Assembly (NCBI GenBank): GCA_000507305.1 | Contig: DF239727.1 | Location: 15,001 to 79,000 of the forward strand | Source: Breviolum minutum Mf 1.05b.01 | Taxonomy: Eukaryota > Sar > Dinophyceae > Suessiales > Symbiodiniaceae | Direction of reading: 5' to 3' | DNA: 64,000 nucleotides | In this document: positions 56,364 through 64,000 of the stretch, one piece after another | How positions within the stretch are numbered: the stretch's first letter is position 1 | How the letters are laid out: every line of letters starts with the position of its first letter | Notes under the pieces: model-generated | The model's database searches: none | Told to the model about the DNA's origin: nothing | The model's input: only the letters and a program-made list of their open reading frames with translations | Program-made: the position numbers and the translations under genes

Positions 56364-59156
56364 ATGTGTTTGACATTCTTTCCCATCCAGCTTGTTACAT
56401 TTCATCCTACTAATGGTCGTAGAATCGGTGAGGCCAACAATCCAGGTCCTGACGGTGAATCATGTTTGGTCAAATGTTGCCTCTCGAATCCTACAGCCAT
56501 TTACAACAAAGTTGACGTCATCACCAAAATTGATTGTCAAATTTTCCAAATTGCTGAAACCAGTGCAACTACAGCTATACAATTAGCAACACAACCTGAA
56601 TTTCGGAGCCATGGTTATCATACACATTGGTCACCATCAGTGGCAGCCCATGCAGGCGTTTTATTGGAAGAAACATCCTACCGAGGACAAGCAACCGGTG
56701 TTTCCATGCATTCGCTATTTCCAATAAGACCGAGTCGTGTACATATGCCGAGCAACATTGATCACACTCGAATTTTATCAACCATAGCGCAAATTGGAAA
56801 CTGGCAGATCCATTTTGTAACCATTTATGGATATCCTTCTTGTCAACAGAAAGCCAAGGAAAGAACTAATGCATTGGTTGAAGCTGCAGCAATGCTGATT
56901 GACCAAGTTAATTTACCTTCCATCATCGCAGGTGATTTTAACCATCCATTGGAAAGCCTAGCAGCCGGACAAACACTAGGTAGGTGTGGTTTTGTTAACC
57001 TTAAACAAGTTTTTCAAGAATTGTATTCTACTGAAATGCCATCGACGTGCCGTGACGTTACATCACCTGACCAAGTAATCATTTCCTCAGATCTTCGTCA
57101 ATTTGTAAGTGCAGTAATAGTTGATAAACAGAAAGATTTTGCTGATCATGACCCAATCTTATATCAACTTCAGCTGCCAATCCAACCACCGATGAAATCT
57201 ACCTGGAGATTACCTCATACTTGGTTAACATTTCAACCAGAACCAGCAATTTTTGAACTTGAATTTGCACGGCTTGCTTCGCAATATCAGTTGCCACTCA
57301 CATCAGAAAGCATCGCTGAACTTCCACCCTTACCTGATGCTCTGGAACTATGGGCTAAGGTAACGGAACAAGCAGTTGATGCCACCATTAGGAAACAACA
57401 TATACTGCAGGCAGAGAAATTTCCACAAAAACAGTTACCCAAAAACTGCAGAGGTCGAGGGCAACAAAGAAACATCAAACATAAACCATTCGGAGACATT
57501 GTTCGAACTGCTTGTCATGGACAATATGATCCTCCAGGTGAAGCTACAAGCATTAGGCTCAAACTTATTGTTCGTCAAACCAGGCGAGTACAAAGTTTGT
57601 ACTATCGAATGCATAAGCTTTCCAATGAGACCATTTTTGTTCAAGACCATCAATATGAGCAGCTTTTTACAGAATGGGCAGCAATCACCAAAGCCAAAGG
57701 ATTTGGACGTTCTTTTCCTCATTGGTGTAGTGCTATCCCAGAACTTAATATGTATCCTGTGGTTTTGCCTTCGGTAGAATATCTACTGGACCTTTCCCAG
57801 TTCTTGAAGATGTTTGCTGACCAAACTTCTAATGAACTTCAAAATCTACGTGCGGCCAGATCTAGATTCAAGCGATATCACCTCGAAACAATGGTTGAAA
57901 GGTCTCGTATTTCCAAAGTTGTTAAGACTTCACAATTTCCAATGGTTGAATCCTTACAGTCACAGATACAAGCCGACATTGTTGGCATTCGTTCCATGCA
58001 AGGCCTTGTTGAAATTGACTATACTCCTGATGTCCACTTCCGAAAGGATTGTTCAGTCCATATAGGAGCCACAATTTTTGATCCTCTTCACCACCATGAT
58101 GGTACTCTCACGGTTGTCCAACGTGATGCCGATGAAGTGATAAATCAGGATCATCAGCTGACTCAAACACAATGGACTCATAAACCATTGGAGGTTGCTA
58201 CGATGTTGAACCGATACTGGGATCAATTTTGGAATCGTGATCGACATATCAATCCTGACTGGACTGATTTTTTAGAATTACTAAATGATACACCAGTGTT
58301 GCCGCCTGTGGAAGTTGTGCTTGATAACCCCAAAATTTGGAAACAGGCAGCCCAATCCATGAAGTCCAAATCAGCAAGAGCTGTTGACGGCTTCTTAGTA
58401 GATGAGCTGAAGACCTTGCCTGATAGTGCTTTTGCAGCATTAGCGCAGATTTTCGTGAGATCCCCGGCGCAATCATTTGGGAAAAATTTGGCTCAGGTCA
58501 TCACTCTTCCTCTAGCCAAGGTTGAAGAACCATCCCAGCCATCTCAAACAAGACCAATCACTCTAGTTGCAATATTGTATAGGTTATGGGCTAAAACCAC
58601 TACCATGCAGATACTACAGCAATGGAAAGACCTCATTCCTGACTACATCATTGGTTTTCTACCAGGGCGATCTCCAGAGATCGAAATGATTAAGCAACAA
58701 TTTCTCTTTGAGCAAACTCATGCGGAACAACAACGTTTAGGAGTTGTATGGCAAGGTTTGACGCTTGATTTGATAAAATGTTTTAATCTTATTGGTCGAT
58801 TCCCAGCAAAGTTGGCATTAGAAAAGTCAGGCATCCCTTCCCACTTAGTTGAAACATGGTATGCAACATTGCAGCAGCAAACACGATTGTGGAAAGTCAA
58901 TGATAATTTGTTTGTCTTCGACCAAACAACAACTGGTACACCAGAAGGTGATAGCTGGTCGGTACTGGCGTGTATTGCGCTATCTCGCATTTGGGCAGAT
59001 CAGATCCAGCGTTTGGGAGCACAACCATCCTGTTATGCTGATAACTGGTCCCTTAAAGCTATGCAAACCCATATCACTGAAGTAGCCATTGCTTTGACCA
59101 TCAGATGTGCAGACGCCTTCAAGTTGCTCATTGATTGGGCAAAAACATGGTGCTAG
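56364..59156 (+). CDS. LINE ORF2: APE-type endonuclease and reverse transcriptase
   Basis: Residues here are numbered from the TTG at 56,262; the first ATG is residue 35. After GEANNPGP the endonuclease shows the ET..A glutamate motif, IIAGDFNHP (Asp225, Asn227) and FADHDP (Asp295, His296), the active site of apurinic-endonuclease-like LINE nucleases that nick the target. The reverse transcriptase has KSKSARAVDGF, QTRPITL, LDLIKCFN (Asp836), GTPEGDSWS and CYADNWS (Asp927), so motif C is YADN instead of YADD. The frame stops at a single TAG (59,154-59,156) after LIDWAKTWC, and the downstream text continues in exactly the same frame. Without that stop ORF2 would run on to 60,341. The copy would need readthrough to make the full protein. 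Confidence 0.9.
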   Translation: MCLTFFPIQLVTFHPTNGRRIGEANNPGPDGESCLVKCCLSNPTAIYNKVDVITKIDCQIFQIAETSATTAIQLATQPEFRSHGYHTHWSPSVAAHAGVLLEETSYRGQATGVSMHSLFPIRPSRVHMPSNIDHTRILSTIAQIGNWQIHFVTIYGYPSCQQKAKERTNALVEAAAMLIDQVNLPSIIAGDFNHPLESLAAGQTLGRCGFVNLKQVFQELYSTEMPSTCRDVTSPDQVIISSDLRQFVSAVIVDKQKDFADHDPILYQLQLPIQPPMKSTWRLPHTWLTFQPEPAIFELEFARLASQYQLPLTSESIAELPPLPDALELWAKVTEQAVDATIRKQHILQAEKFPQKQLPKNCRGRGQQRNIKHKPFGDIVRTACHGQYDPPGEATSIRLKLIVRQTRRVQSLYYRMHKLSNETIFVQDHQYEQLFTEWAAITKAKGFGRSFPHWCSAIPELNMYPVVLPSVEYLLDLSQFLKMFADQTSNELQNLRAARSRFKRYHLETMVERSRISKVVKTSQFPMVESLQSQIQADIVGIRSMQGLVEIDYTPDVHFRKDCSVHIGATIFDPLHHHDGTLTVVQRDADEVINQDHQLTQTQWTHKPLEVATMLNRYWDQFWNRDRHINPDWTDFLELLNDTPVLPPVEVVLDNPKIWKQAAQSMKSKSARAVDGFLVDELKTLPDSAFAALAQIFVRSPAQSFGKNLAQVITLPLAKVEEPSQPSQTRPITLVAILYRLWAKTTTMQILQQWKDLIPDYIIGFLPGRSPEIEMIKQQFLFEQTHAEQQRLGVVWQGLTLDLIKCFNLIGRFPAKLALEKSGIPSHLVETWYATLQQQTRLWKVNDNLFVFDQTTTGTPEGDSWSVLACIALSRIWADQIQRLGAQPSCYADNWSLKAMQTHITEVAIALTIRCADAFKLLIDWAKTWC

Positions 59157-60341
59157 AGAACATCGTCGCAAGGTAAACAGGAATGGAAACAAAGAATACA
59201 GAGACTATTGCCACAAGAAATTCAAATCCAAATCGTTACTGCAGCACGTGAGTTAGGATATACAATGGCATATAATAAGGTTCAGTCACGTCAGACACAA
59301 AAACAGAGACACCAACAAGCAGCTAGTCGCATCTATCGTCTCCGGAAAACACGCACTAGTTTGCAAGTTCGTGCCTTGATTTGTGCAGATGCATGCTTGA
59401 GTAAAGCCTTATTTGCTACGAACACATATCACGTGGGTAATCCTTGGATTAAAGAACTGAGAACTTTAATTGCAAAAACATTGATTCCAGATAGGAAAAA
59501 TTCCAATCCCTTCCTGGCAACGCAGTTATTATCTTCACATGTTCGTGATCCAGAAGTCCATTTGATCTTGGAATCCATTCGATGTGCTCGTCGTTTCCTT
59601 TATGCACAATCCGTAGATGACCAAAGAACCTTCTTTTATACAGTCTCCAGACACTCTGGCAGTCATCACGAAGTCTTTGGACCAGCTGGAGCACTCCGCT
59701 CCAATTTATTGCGTATTGGTTGGAACATGGATAAACACGGATGGTTGCTCACAGACTCACAAGTTCAGTTTCATATCTTGCAAGATAGCTTACCGGATAT
59801 TCTTCAATTTGTGGAACACTGTTGGATGAAACATGTGATGCAATGTCGTATTACTCGTAAACACTGGACGCAATTTCCTATCCCAGATCGTGAAGCCACT
59901 CTAAGTATCTTCACCAAATTCCCAGATAATCAGCAACAGGTTCTTGCAGCCCAAATCACTGGTGCATTTATGCTAGGTGATCAACGTTCACATGTTGACG
60001 ATGCTAGTGAAAACTGTGCCCTTTGTGAACAACCGGAAGACATTCAACATCGAATTCTTGGCTGTCCTTCTCTTCAACATGTCCGTACGCAGCATGAACC
60101 AGTTGTGGCATTTTTGGAAGAACACCATCAGTGTTATTTGCATCTGCCAGTGGCTTTCCAACATGAGGCCTTTGAATTTGATACATGGTTCTTTCAACAG
60201 CTTCCTGAAGCAGATTTGCTGACAGATGTCTTACAGCAGGCAAATGATGAGCTTGCGCAAGCATTCGACCGACTTTCTGGACTGATGGTAGCTGTAACAC
60301 ACCGAACCATAAAGCTTTTCGCCGTGCAGCTTATGGCATAG
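59157..60341 (+). CDS. LINE ORF2 continuation: RT thumb/connector and CCHC knuckle
   Basis: This is in frame with the upstream endonuclease-RT part, directly after the TAG at 59,154. It has no ATG near its start, which supports a nonsense mutation rather than a separate gene. The sequence reads GKQEWKQRIQRLLPQEIQIQ, then a long helical region that ends with CALCEQPEDIQHRILGC. This is C-x2-C-x7-H-x4-C at codons 60,015-60,065, a zinc knuckle placed as in other LINEs after the RT. The frame ends at a TAG (60,339) after losing the RNase H text to the -1 frame near 60,251-60,280. Confidence 0.85.
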   Translation, partial: RTSSQGKQEWKQRIQRLLPQEIQIQIVTAARELGYTMAYNKVQSRQTQKQRHQQAASRIYRLRKTRTSLQVRALICADACLSKALFATNTYHVGNPWIKELRTLIAKTLIPDRKNSNPFLATQLLSSHVRDPEVHLILESIRCARRFLYAQSVDDQRTFFYTVSRHSGSHHEVFGPAGALRSNLLRIGWNMDKHGWLLTDSQVQFHILQDSLPDILQFVEHCWMKHVMQCRITRKHWTQFPIPDREATLSIFTKFPDNQQQVLAAQITGAFMLGDQRSHVDDASENCALCEQPEDIQHRILGCPSLQHVRTQHEPVVAFLEEHHQCYLHLPVAFQHEAFEFDTWFFQQLPEADLLTDVLQQANDELAQAFDRLSGLMVAVTHRTIKLFAVQLMA

Positions 60342-61219
60342 TCTATCACGCACATGTCTCCACTGATGTACTTGAAACAATTGTCTCAGGATATCGACAG
60401 CATCGGATCACACCAAACACCTTTCAGGTTGTGGGTTCGGCACCCTGTCGTGGTAAACAAACCATTCCCAGAGCAGAGTTGCAAGCCATTTTAACGATAA
60501 TTTCACACATGGATAGTGCTCAAGTTATAACTGATTCCCAATACGTCATCGATCAGGCCGATAAATTAGGAGTCCTTCTTGATTGGTGCAAGTGGCAAAA
60601 GATCCCAAATTATGACTTGTTAGTCAAGTTGTGGAGTCGTTTGCAAACGGGGGATTTTGTTTTGACGAAAGTGAAAGCTCATGATTTGAATAATCAGCAA
60701 GATGATTGTTTGCAAACTTTTCAAAAATTGGGTAATGAAGTCGTCGATGGTGTAGCCAAGCAAGCCAGGTTCAGATTTGAAAAGCAATGTCCAATTCCCA
60801 CAGTACATGCAAGTTTTGACATGACAGCTTTAGCAAAAAGTAACCTTGAGTATAGGTATAACCTGCAAATAGAGCGTTCTAAATTGCTGACTGCCAAGCA
60901 GCAAATCACCAAACCTCTGTATGCATCCAAAACCTTCAAGGAGCAGTTGCAGAAACTTTGCCCAGTTGTTGAATCACCATGGACGTTTACAGCAACAGAT
61001 GCAGATTTTCCGGCCCTCAAGGCTTGCTTGTGGGGTACACAGTATGCGATGCAAATCCTCAAATGGCTTGAAACCCTACGATGGCCCTCCGAAGCCGAAG
61101 TTGGGTCAGTCGGAATTTCTTGGTATGAGTTGGCGTGCAATTTCATAATGGTTACACAGACAGGTTTGGTTAGTCTTAGTTACTTTTCAAAAACTGTTAG
61201 ATGCTCAAGTACGCTGTAA
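60251..61219 (+). CDS. LINE ORF2 C-terminal RNase H, -1 frame
   Basis: RNase H removes the RNA strand of RNA:DNA hybrids. The -1 frame relative to ORF2 opens after a TGA at 60,248-60,250 and reads FWTDGSCNTPNHKAFRRAAY at about 60,275, the classic opening of RNase H with the first aspartate at 60,284. The other acidic residues follow in PRAELQAI, ITDSQYVI and EVVDGVAKQA. No ATG precedes the domain, so it must be translated as part of ORF2. Past ISWYELACNFIMVTQTGL (about 61,170) the frame enters the ~305-bp repeat and the last 14 codons are not LINE text. A longer C-terminus is expected from other family members, as I recall, so it appears truncated. Confidence 0.85.
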   Translation, partial: ACASIRPTFWTDGSCNTPNHKAFRRAAYGIVYHAHVSTDVLETIVSGYRQHRITPNTFQVVGSAPCRGKQTIPRAELQAILTIISHMDSAQVITDSQYVIDQADKLGVLLDWCKWQKIPNYDLLVKLWSRLQTGDFVLTKVKAHDLNNQQDDCLQTFQKLGNEVVDGVAKQARFRFEKQCPIPTVHASFDMTALAKSNLEYRYNLQIERSKLLTAKQQITKPLYASKTFKEQLQKLCPVVESPWTFTATDADFPALKACLWGTQYAMQILKWLETLRWPSEAEVGSVGISWYELACNFIMVTQTGLVSLSYFSKTVRCSSTL

Positions 61220-61477
61220 AATTTTAAATTTATAAACTATATAAATCCGCAAGTAAAAATTCACAACAGATAAAGGAATATATATACATCATATATTCCA
61301 AATTCTTAATGATATGTTCTTTGAAATTTAGCGTTCACTTTTTGCCATTCAATAATTGGTCTGGGGAATGTCAACGCTTTGGTTGCATAGTCGTTGAATA
61401 GGTCACTGGTTGTTTACCACCACAGGTTTAGGCTTCGTTGCCATCTGTAGATGGAAAGTGAGTTGTGACCCGATTAT
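61173..61477. repeat. ~305-bp direct repeat, copy A
   Basis: Begins GTCTTAGTTACTTTTCAAAA and ends GTTGTGACCCGATTAT. It matches 61,646-61,957 almost exactly over its right half and with small indels in the A+T-rich middle (61,235-61,300). The next base, 61,478, is N. It may be the 3' tail of the LINE or terminal sequence of the neighbouring minus-strand element. Confidence 0.9.
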
Positions 61478-61645
61478 NACAAAACCAAGAACCAACAGAA
61501 CCGAAGAAGGAACCTTCCGAAACCACGCAGCGCATACGATTACGCAAATGTAAGGGAATGTACGAGGAGATCACGTACACGAGGAGACGTACACAACGAG
61601 CTAAAGTACCAAAAGACAGTTTGATCACCTTCGGTGAGCTGCACC
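61478..61645 (+). other. 168-bp spacer between the repeat copies, coding-like
   Basis: The plus-strand frame reads EPTEPKKEPSETTQRIRLRK, then TRRRTQRAKVPKDSLITFGE and LHRL before entering copy B. The charged text looks like the end of a protein, possibly a LINE ORF2 C-terminus, in which case copy B plus this spacer would be a second, 5'-truncated LINE tail. The first base is undetermined. Confidence 0.4.
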
Positions 61646-61957
61646 GTCTTAGTTACTTTTCAAAAACTGTTGGGTGCTCAGGTACGCGGTAAAAACTAAA
61701 TTAATAATCTATATAAACCTCCAAGAAAAATTCACGAGAAGGTAGAGGAATATATATATATGTATACAGCATATCTTCGAAATTCTTAATGATATGTTCT
61801 TTGAAATTTAGCGGTCACTTTTTGCCACTCAATAATTGGTCTGGGGAATGTCAACGCTTTGGTTGCATAGTCGTTGAACAGGTCACTGATTGTTTACCAC
61901 CACAGGTTTAGGCTTCGTTGCCATCTGTAGATGGAAAGTGAGTTGTGACCCGATTAT
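61646..61957. repeat. ~310-bp direct repeat, copy B
   Basis: Same sequence as copy A, 473 bp to the right. It contains the small palindrome CCATCTGTAGATGG near its right end. It stops 38 bp before the stop codon of the minus-strand reverse transcriptase frame. Confidence 0.9.
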
Positions 61958-61994
61958 CCCCTTTGACGACCGTCACAACGAATGCAAAAGTGAA

Positions 61995-63995
61995 TCATTC
62001 ATCAAAGAACAACGTGCCAGGAAGTTCATGTAGAATGTCATTGGACTTGTCATCACTACCAAATGCAAACGAAGGCAAGGGGGTCAAGTCTTCACACAAG
62101 GCTGCAGTTGCTTCAAGGTCCAGCGGTGCATCAACAACGATGCCGGCAATGATTTCTGCGGCTTGCACCTGGAAACCCCTACTGGGGAGGTCAGCGATGT
62201 TTGAGTCGCTAGGTACTCTCTCAATCCACATGATTGCATGATCTATCTCAGAGCTCTGGTGGAACAACTGTATTATTCTCATGAGGGACTGAGAATCGCT
62301 CAGGGATTTTATACAAGAATACCTGCAAGACTCGTTATCAACGAAGAAGATGACACGCCGGCTGTGCAAGATAGGTCTACAAGCAATTCGAGCTACCAGC
62401 ATTGCGAATGCCTCTGCTTGGGCAATCACCTGGGAACCCCACTGCAGCCAGAAATCGGTGAGATGTTGCGGGATGGTGCCACCAAAAACTTCGCGTCTAG
62501 AGGAAACAGGATCAATGATGACCACGCCGTAAGTGGCGACCCCTCCCTCAAATGCAGCATCGGTGAAAACCAAAACAGGCTTTTTCTCACCGCGGCCATC
62601 AACACATCGACTCCTCAAGTTGGAAAGACAATCCAGCGTAAAGTCACAGGCACGACAGACTTGCTGGCGATTCCATCGACTACCTGAAGATATGGCGGAT
62701 GCGAAAACACGGCAAGCTAAACGAACCGAATGGCCCATCACAAAGCCAGCCATAAAGTTCAGCAAGCCATGGATGACTTGGGCTTTCTTTTTATCAATGG
62801 ATCCAAGCTTCTTGATGTCCGAGATCAAATCAATTACTTTGTCAACTCTGCTAGGTTTGTTGGCCAAAGTGAATACTCCCAAGTGAAGACGGCTGGTGTT
62901 GATACGTACGCCTAACACGTCAAACTCCTCGGAGAATGGGAGGTCCTTGGAAGAGTCCTTGGCATAAAGCCATCCCAGAGTCTCCAACAGATGCTGCACG
63001 GACTGAGTCGCAAGGACTGAACTTATGTGAGGTTCAACAATCGGAAAGTCGTCGTAGAAGCACCCAAGCACAGCATGACACATCTTTGCCATCAAGAACC
63101 AAAGGCCTCTGCTTATCCTGTTGAAGGCGTACACGCTTGCTCTGGCACCGAATGGAAGACTACGGGTTATGAAATACCTGGGCTGCTTATCATCGGGATG
63201 ATGCAACATCAAGACACCGAACCTACGCGAACCTGCAGATACAGGGATCTGCTTGTAAGCTTTGGCCAGATCAAGACACTTGCCCGACCACTTCAACTCT
63301 GTGGAAAAATCTTTGTGCAAGCTACCAGTCAGCACACGACCGTCTTGAAGTTCCAAGGAAACACTGCCAGATGTGTTCACAGCTTCGGCCACAAAGGCTA
63401 GCATAGAAGAAACAAAGTCAATGTCATGCAAACATAAGCGGTCTACAATGGTGAAAGCTTCATTGATGCAAGATTCTCGCAGGTCGTCGATGACCCGGGG
63501 TTTGTTGCCTTGAATTATCACGAACCTTCTGCTACACACAAAATTGTCGTTGTCGACTGCCCTCTGAACATCGGCTACTGACGTAAATGGACCCTCTAGA
63601 AAACCAAGATCAACTTCAGCAAGACTAGTGTCCCACAAGGTCCTGGAGAGTTCGGGGTCATCAGCATGAACGTCACGAGCCTGAATCTTTTTCCTCAACC
63701 ACGTCGAAGATGCCAAAAGATAGTCACTGGTTGTTGTTGCAGGCAGGAACTTGGACTCGAACAATGGTGACTTGTCAGGTGTACCTACCAGATCTACACC
63801 TCTCATCATTTCAACTGCAGAAATGTCTTCGAAACCGTTGTCCTCAAGGAGTCTCTTAAAAAGCAATATGTTTTTGCCTCTTAAGACGGTTTGGGCATGT
63901 TCCGGCATTGCAGCATGATACCTTGCCTCCTCAAACCTAAGCTCTCTGGCTAGTTTATTTATCAAGCTTGCTGATTCAGTTCTCACTCTTGCCAC
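61995..63995 (-). CDS. Reverse transcriptase plus RNase H of a second retroelement (partial)
   Basis: A 666-codon minus-strand frame that is still open at the window edge, so its N-terminus is missing. The reverse transcriptase shows CLDLAKAYKQIPVS (Asp242), RSLPFGARASVYAFNR and CFYDDFPIVEP (Tyr314-Phe317), with the catalytic motif YDDF. RNase H follows with VFTDAAFEGGV (Asp479), an AQAEAFA glutamate, FFVDNESC and ERVPSDSNIADLPSRG. No integrase, endonuclease or tyrosine recombinase is in view. This RT-RNase H type is frequent in dinoflagellates as I recall. I would compare it with DIRS-like elements first, but the class is unsettled. No stop or frameshift occurs in 2 kb, so the copy is probably recent. 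It converges on the LINE. Confidence 0.85.
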   Translation of the reverse strand: MARVRTESASLINKLARELRFEEARYHAAMPEHAQTVLRGKNILLFKRLLEDNGFEDISAVEMMRGVDLVGTPDKSPLFESKFLPATTTSDYLLASSTWLRKKIQARDVHADDPELSRTLWDTSLAEVDLGFLEGPFTSVADVQRAVDNDNFVCSRRFVIIQGNKPRVIDDLRESCINEAFTIVDRLCLHDIDFVSSMLAFVAEAVNTSGSVSLELQDGRVLTGSLHKDFSTELKWSGKCLDLAKAYKQIPVSAGSRRFGVLMLHHPDDKQPRYFITRSLPFGARASVYAFNRISRGLWFLMAKMCHAVLGCFYDDFPIVEPHISSVLATQSVQHLLETLGWLYAKDSSKDLPFSEEFDVLGVRINTSRLHLGVFTLANKPSRVDKVIDLISDIKKLGSIDKKKAQVIHGLLNFMAGFVMGHSVRLACRVFASAISSGSRWNRQQVCRACDFTLDCLSNLRSRCVDGRGEKKPVLVFTDAAFEGGVATYGVVIIDPVSSRREVFGGTIPQHLTDFWLQWGSQVIAQAEAFAMLVARIACRPILHSRRVIFFVDNESCRYSCIKSLSDSQSLMRIIQLFHQSSEIDHAIMWIERVPSDSNIADLPSRGFQVQAAEIIAGIVVDAPLDLEATAALCEDLTPLPSFAFGSDDKSNDILHELPGTLFFDE

Positions 63996-64000
63996 GAAGC

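Larger units (their letters stand above)
50718..61172 (+). mobile_element. LINE-type retrotransposon carrying a DNA methyltransferase
   Basis: In order it has tandem monomers, ORF1 (methyltransferase plus dinoflagellate LINE ORF1 region), a coiled-coil segment, a spacer, and ORF2 with APE endonuclease, reverse transcriptase, CCHC knuckle and RNase H. The order endonuclease-RT-RNase H is that of the I/R1-like LINE groups. Non-LTR retrotransposons copy themselves by nicking the target and priming reverse transcription from it. Methyltransferase capture by dinoflagellate retrotransposons is an established observation. Three lesions are visible (55.3-55.4 kb, 59,154, 60.25-60.28 kb). No poly(A) tail or target-site duplication was identified, and the 3' end is taken as the start of the ~305-bp repeat at 61,173. 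Confidence 0.85.

Noticed and set aside
60431..61219. Separate RNase H gene starting at a GTG
   Set aside because: The domain begins upstream of that codon (TDGS at about 60,281) and lacks its own ATG; it is the end of ORF2 in the -1 frame.
61173..61957. Classical long terminal repeats
   Set aside because: The copies do not begin with TG or end with CA, both lie on the same side of the minus-strand frame, and an N sits at the boundary; kept only as a direct repeat of unknown origin.
1..64000. tRNA, rRNA, snRNA or complete spliced-leader RNA genes
   Set aside because: No convincing tRNA B-box context, rRNA core or full 22-nt leader was seen by eye; a covariance-model scan would be needed to exclude them.

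Overview
The window reads as nuclear DNA of a dinoflagellate, most likely a symbiodiniacean or a relative. The main evidence is the type of its retroelements. There is a LINE whose ORF1 carries a C5 cytosine DNA methyltransferase and whose ORF2 opens with a GEANNPGP motif before the endonuclease. There is a decayed Ty1/copia-like gag/integrase, and a YDDF reverse transcriptase plus RNase H of a kind I recall from dinoflagellate genomes. These attributions rest on my recollection of protein families; no search was run. Species cannot be assigned. No rRNA, tRNA, snRNA or exact spliced-leader gene was recognised, and no complete host protein gene could be supported.

Layout. 1-24.3 kb is a mosaic of tandem arrays and dispersed repeats. 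It holds a 32-bp array (1.24-2.05 kb), a candidate 2.6-kb inverted-repeat element with three internal ~300-bp copies (3.46-6.04 kb), a composite 42/107/180-bp repeat family at four loci (0.9-1.24, 8.05-8.64 inverted, 17.1-18.24 and 22.26-22.44 kb), AGTACT-rich arrays (8.8-9.0 inverted, 16.3-17.1 kb), a 16-bp array (18.24-18.74 kb) and about 1 kb of almost pure A+T satellite (18.8-19.9 kb). A short GAAACTTCC motif recurs at the edges of these arrays. 24.3-28 kb is mostly unrecognised sequence plus an AAC/CAA array that contains an assembly gap.

28.3-32.2 kb (+) is a frameshifted copia-like remnant: gag, a broken zinc knuckle, a protease-region fragment, an integrase zinc finger and an integrase core. 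It contains a perfect 44-nt hairpin. 32.2-33.1 kb has a microsatellite and a pair of ~60-bp direct repeats. 33.1-49.2 kb is long intergenic sequence in which I recognise nothing beyond short tandem repeats. At 49.3-50.7 kb (-) lie exon-like fragments of an unrecognised protein with a duplicated domain.

50.7-61.17 kb (+) is the centrepiece, a nearly complete LINE of about 10.5 kb. In order it has ~100-bp tandem monomers, ORF1 (DNA methyltransferase plus a long dinoflagellate-LINE ORF1 region), a coiled-coil segment in the +1 frame, a spacer, and ORF2 (APE-type endonuclease, reverse transcriptase with a YADN site, CCHC knuckle, RNase H in the -1 frame). Three lesions break it: a +1 frame change near 55.3-55.4 kb, one in-frame TAG at 59,154 and a -1 frame change near 60.25-60.28 kb. 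All methyltransferase catalytic motifs are intact. Methyltransferase-bearing retrotransposons of this general kind were reported in Symbiodinium (de Mendoza and colleagues, 2018), so the class is known, but this copy is well preserved.

61.17-61.96 kb holds two copies of a ~305-bp repeat separated by 168 bp, with an undetermined base exactly at the end of the first copy. 61.99-64.0 kb (-) is a second, unrelated retroelement (reverse transcriptase plus RNase H) whose N-terminus runs off the window.
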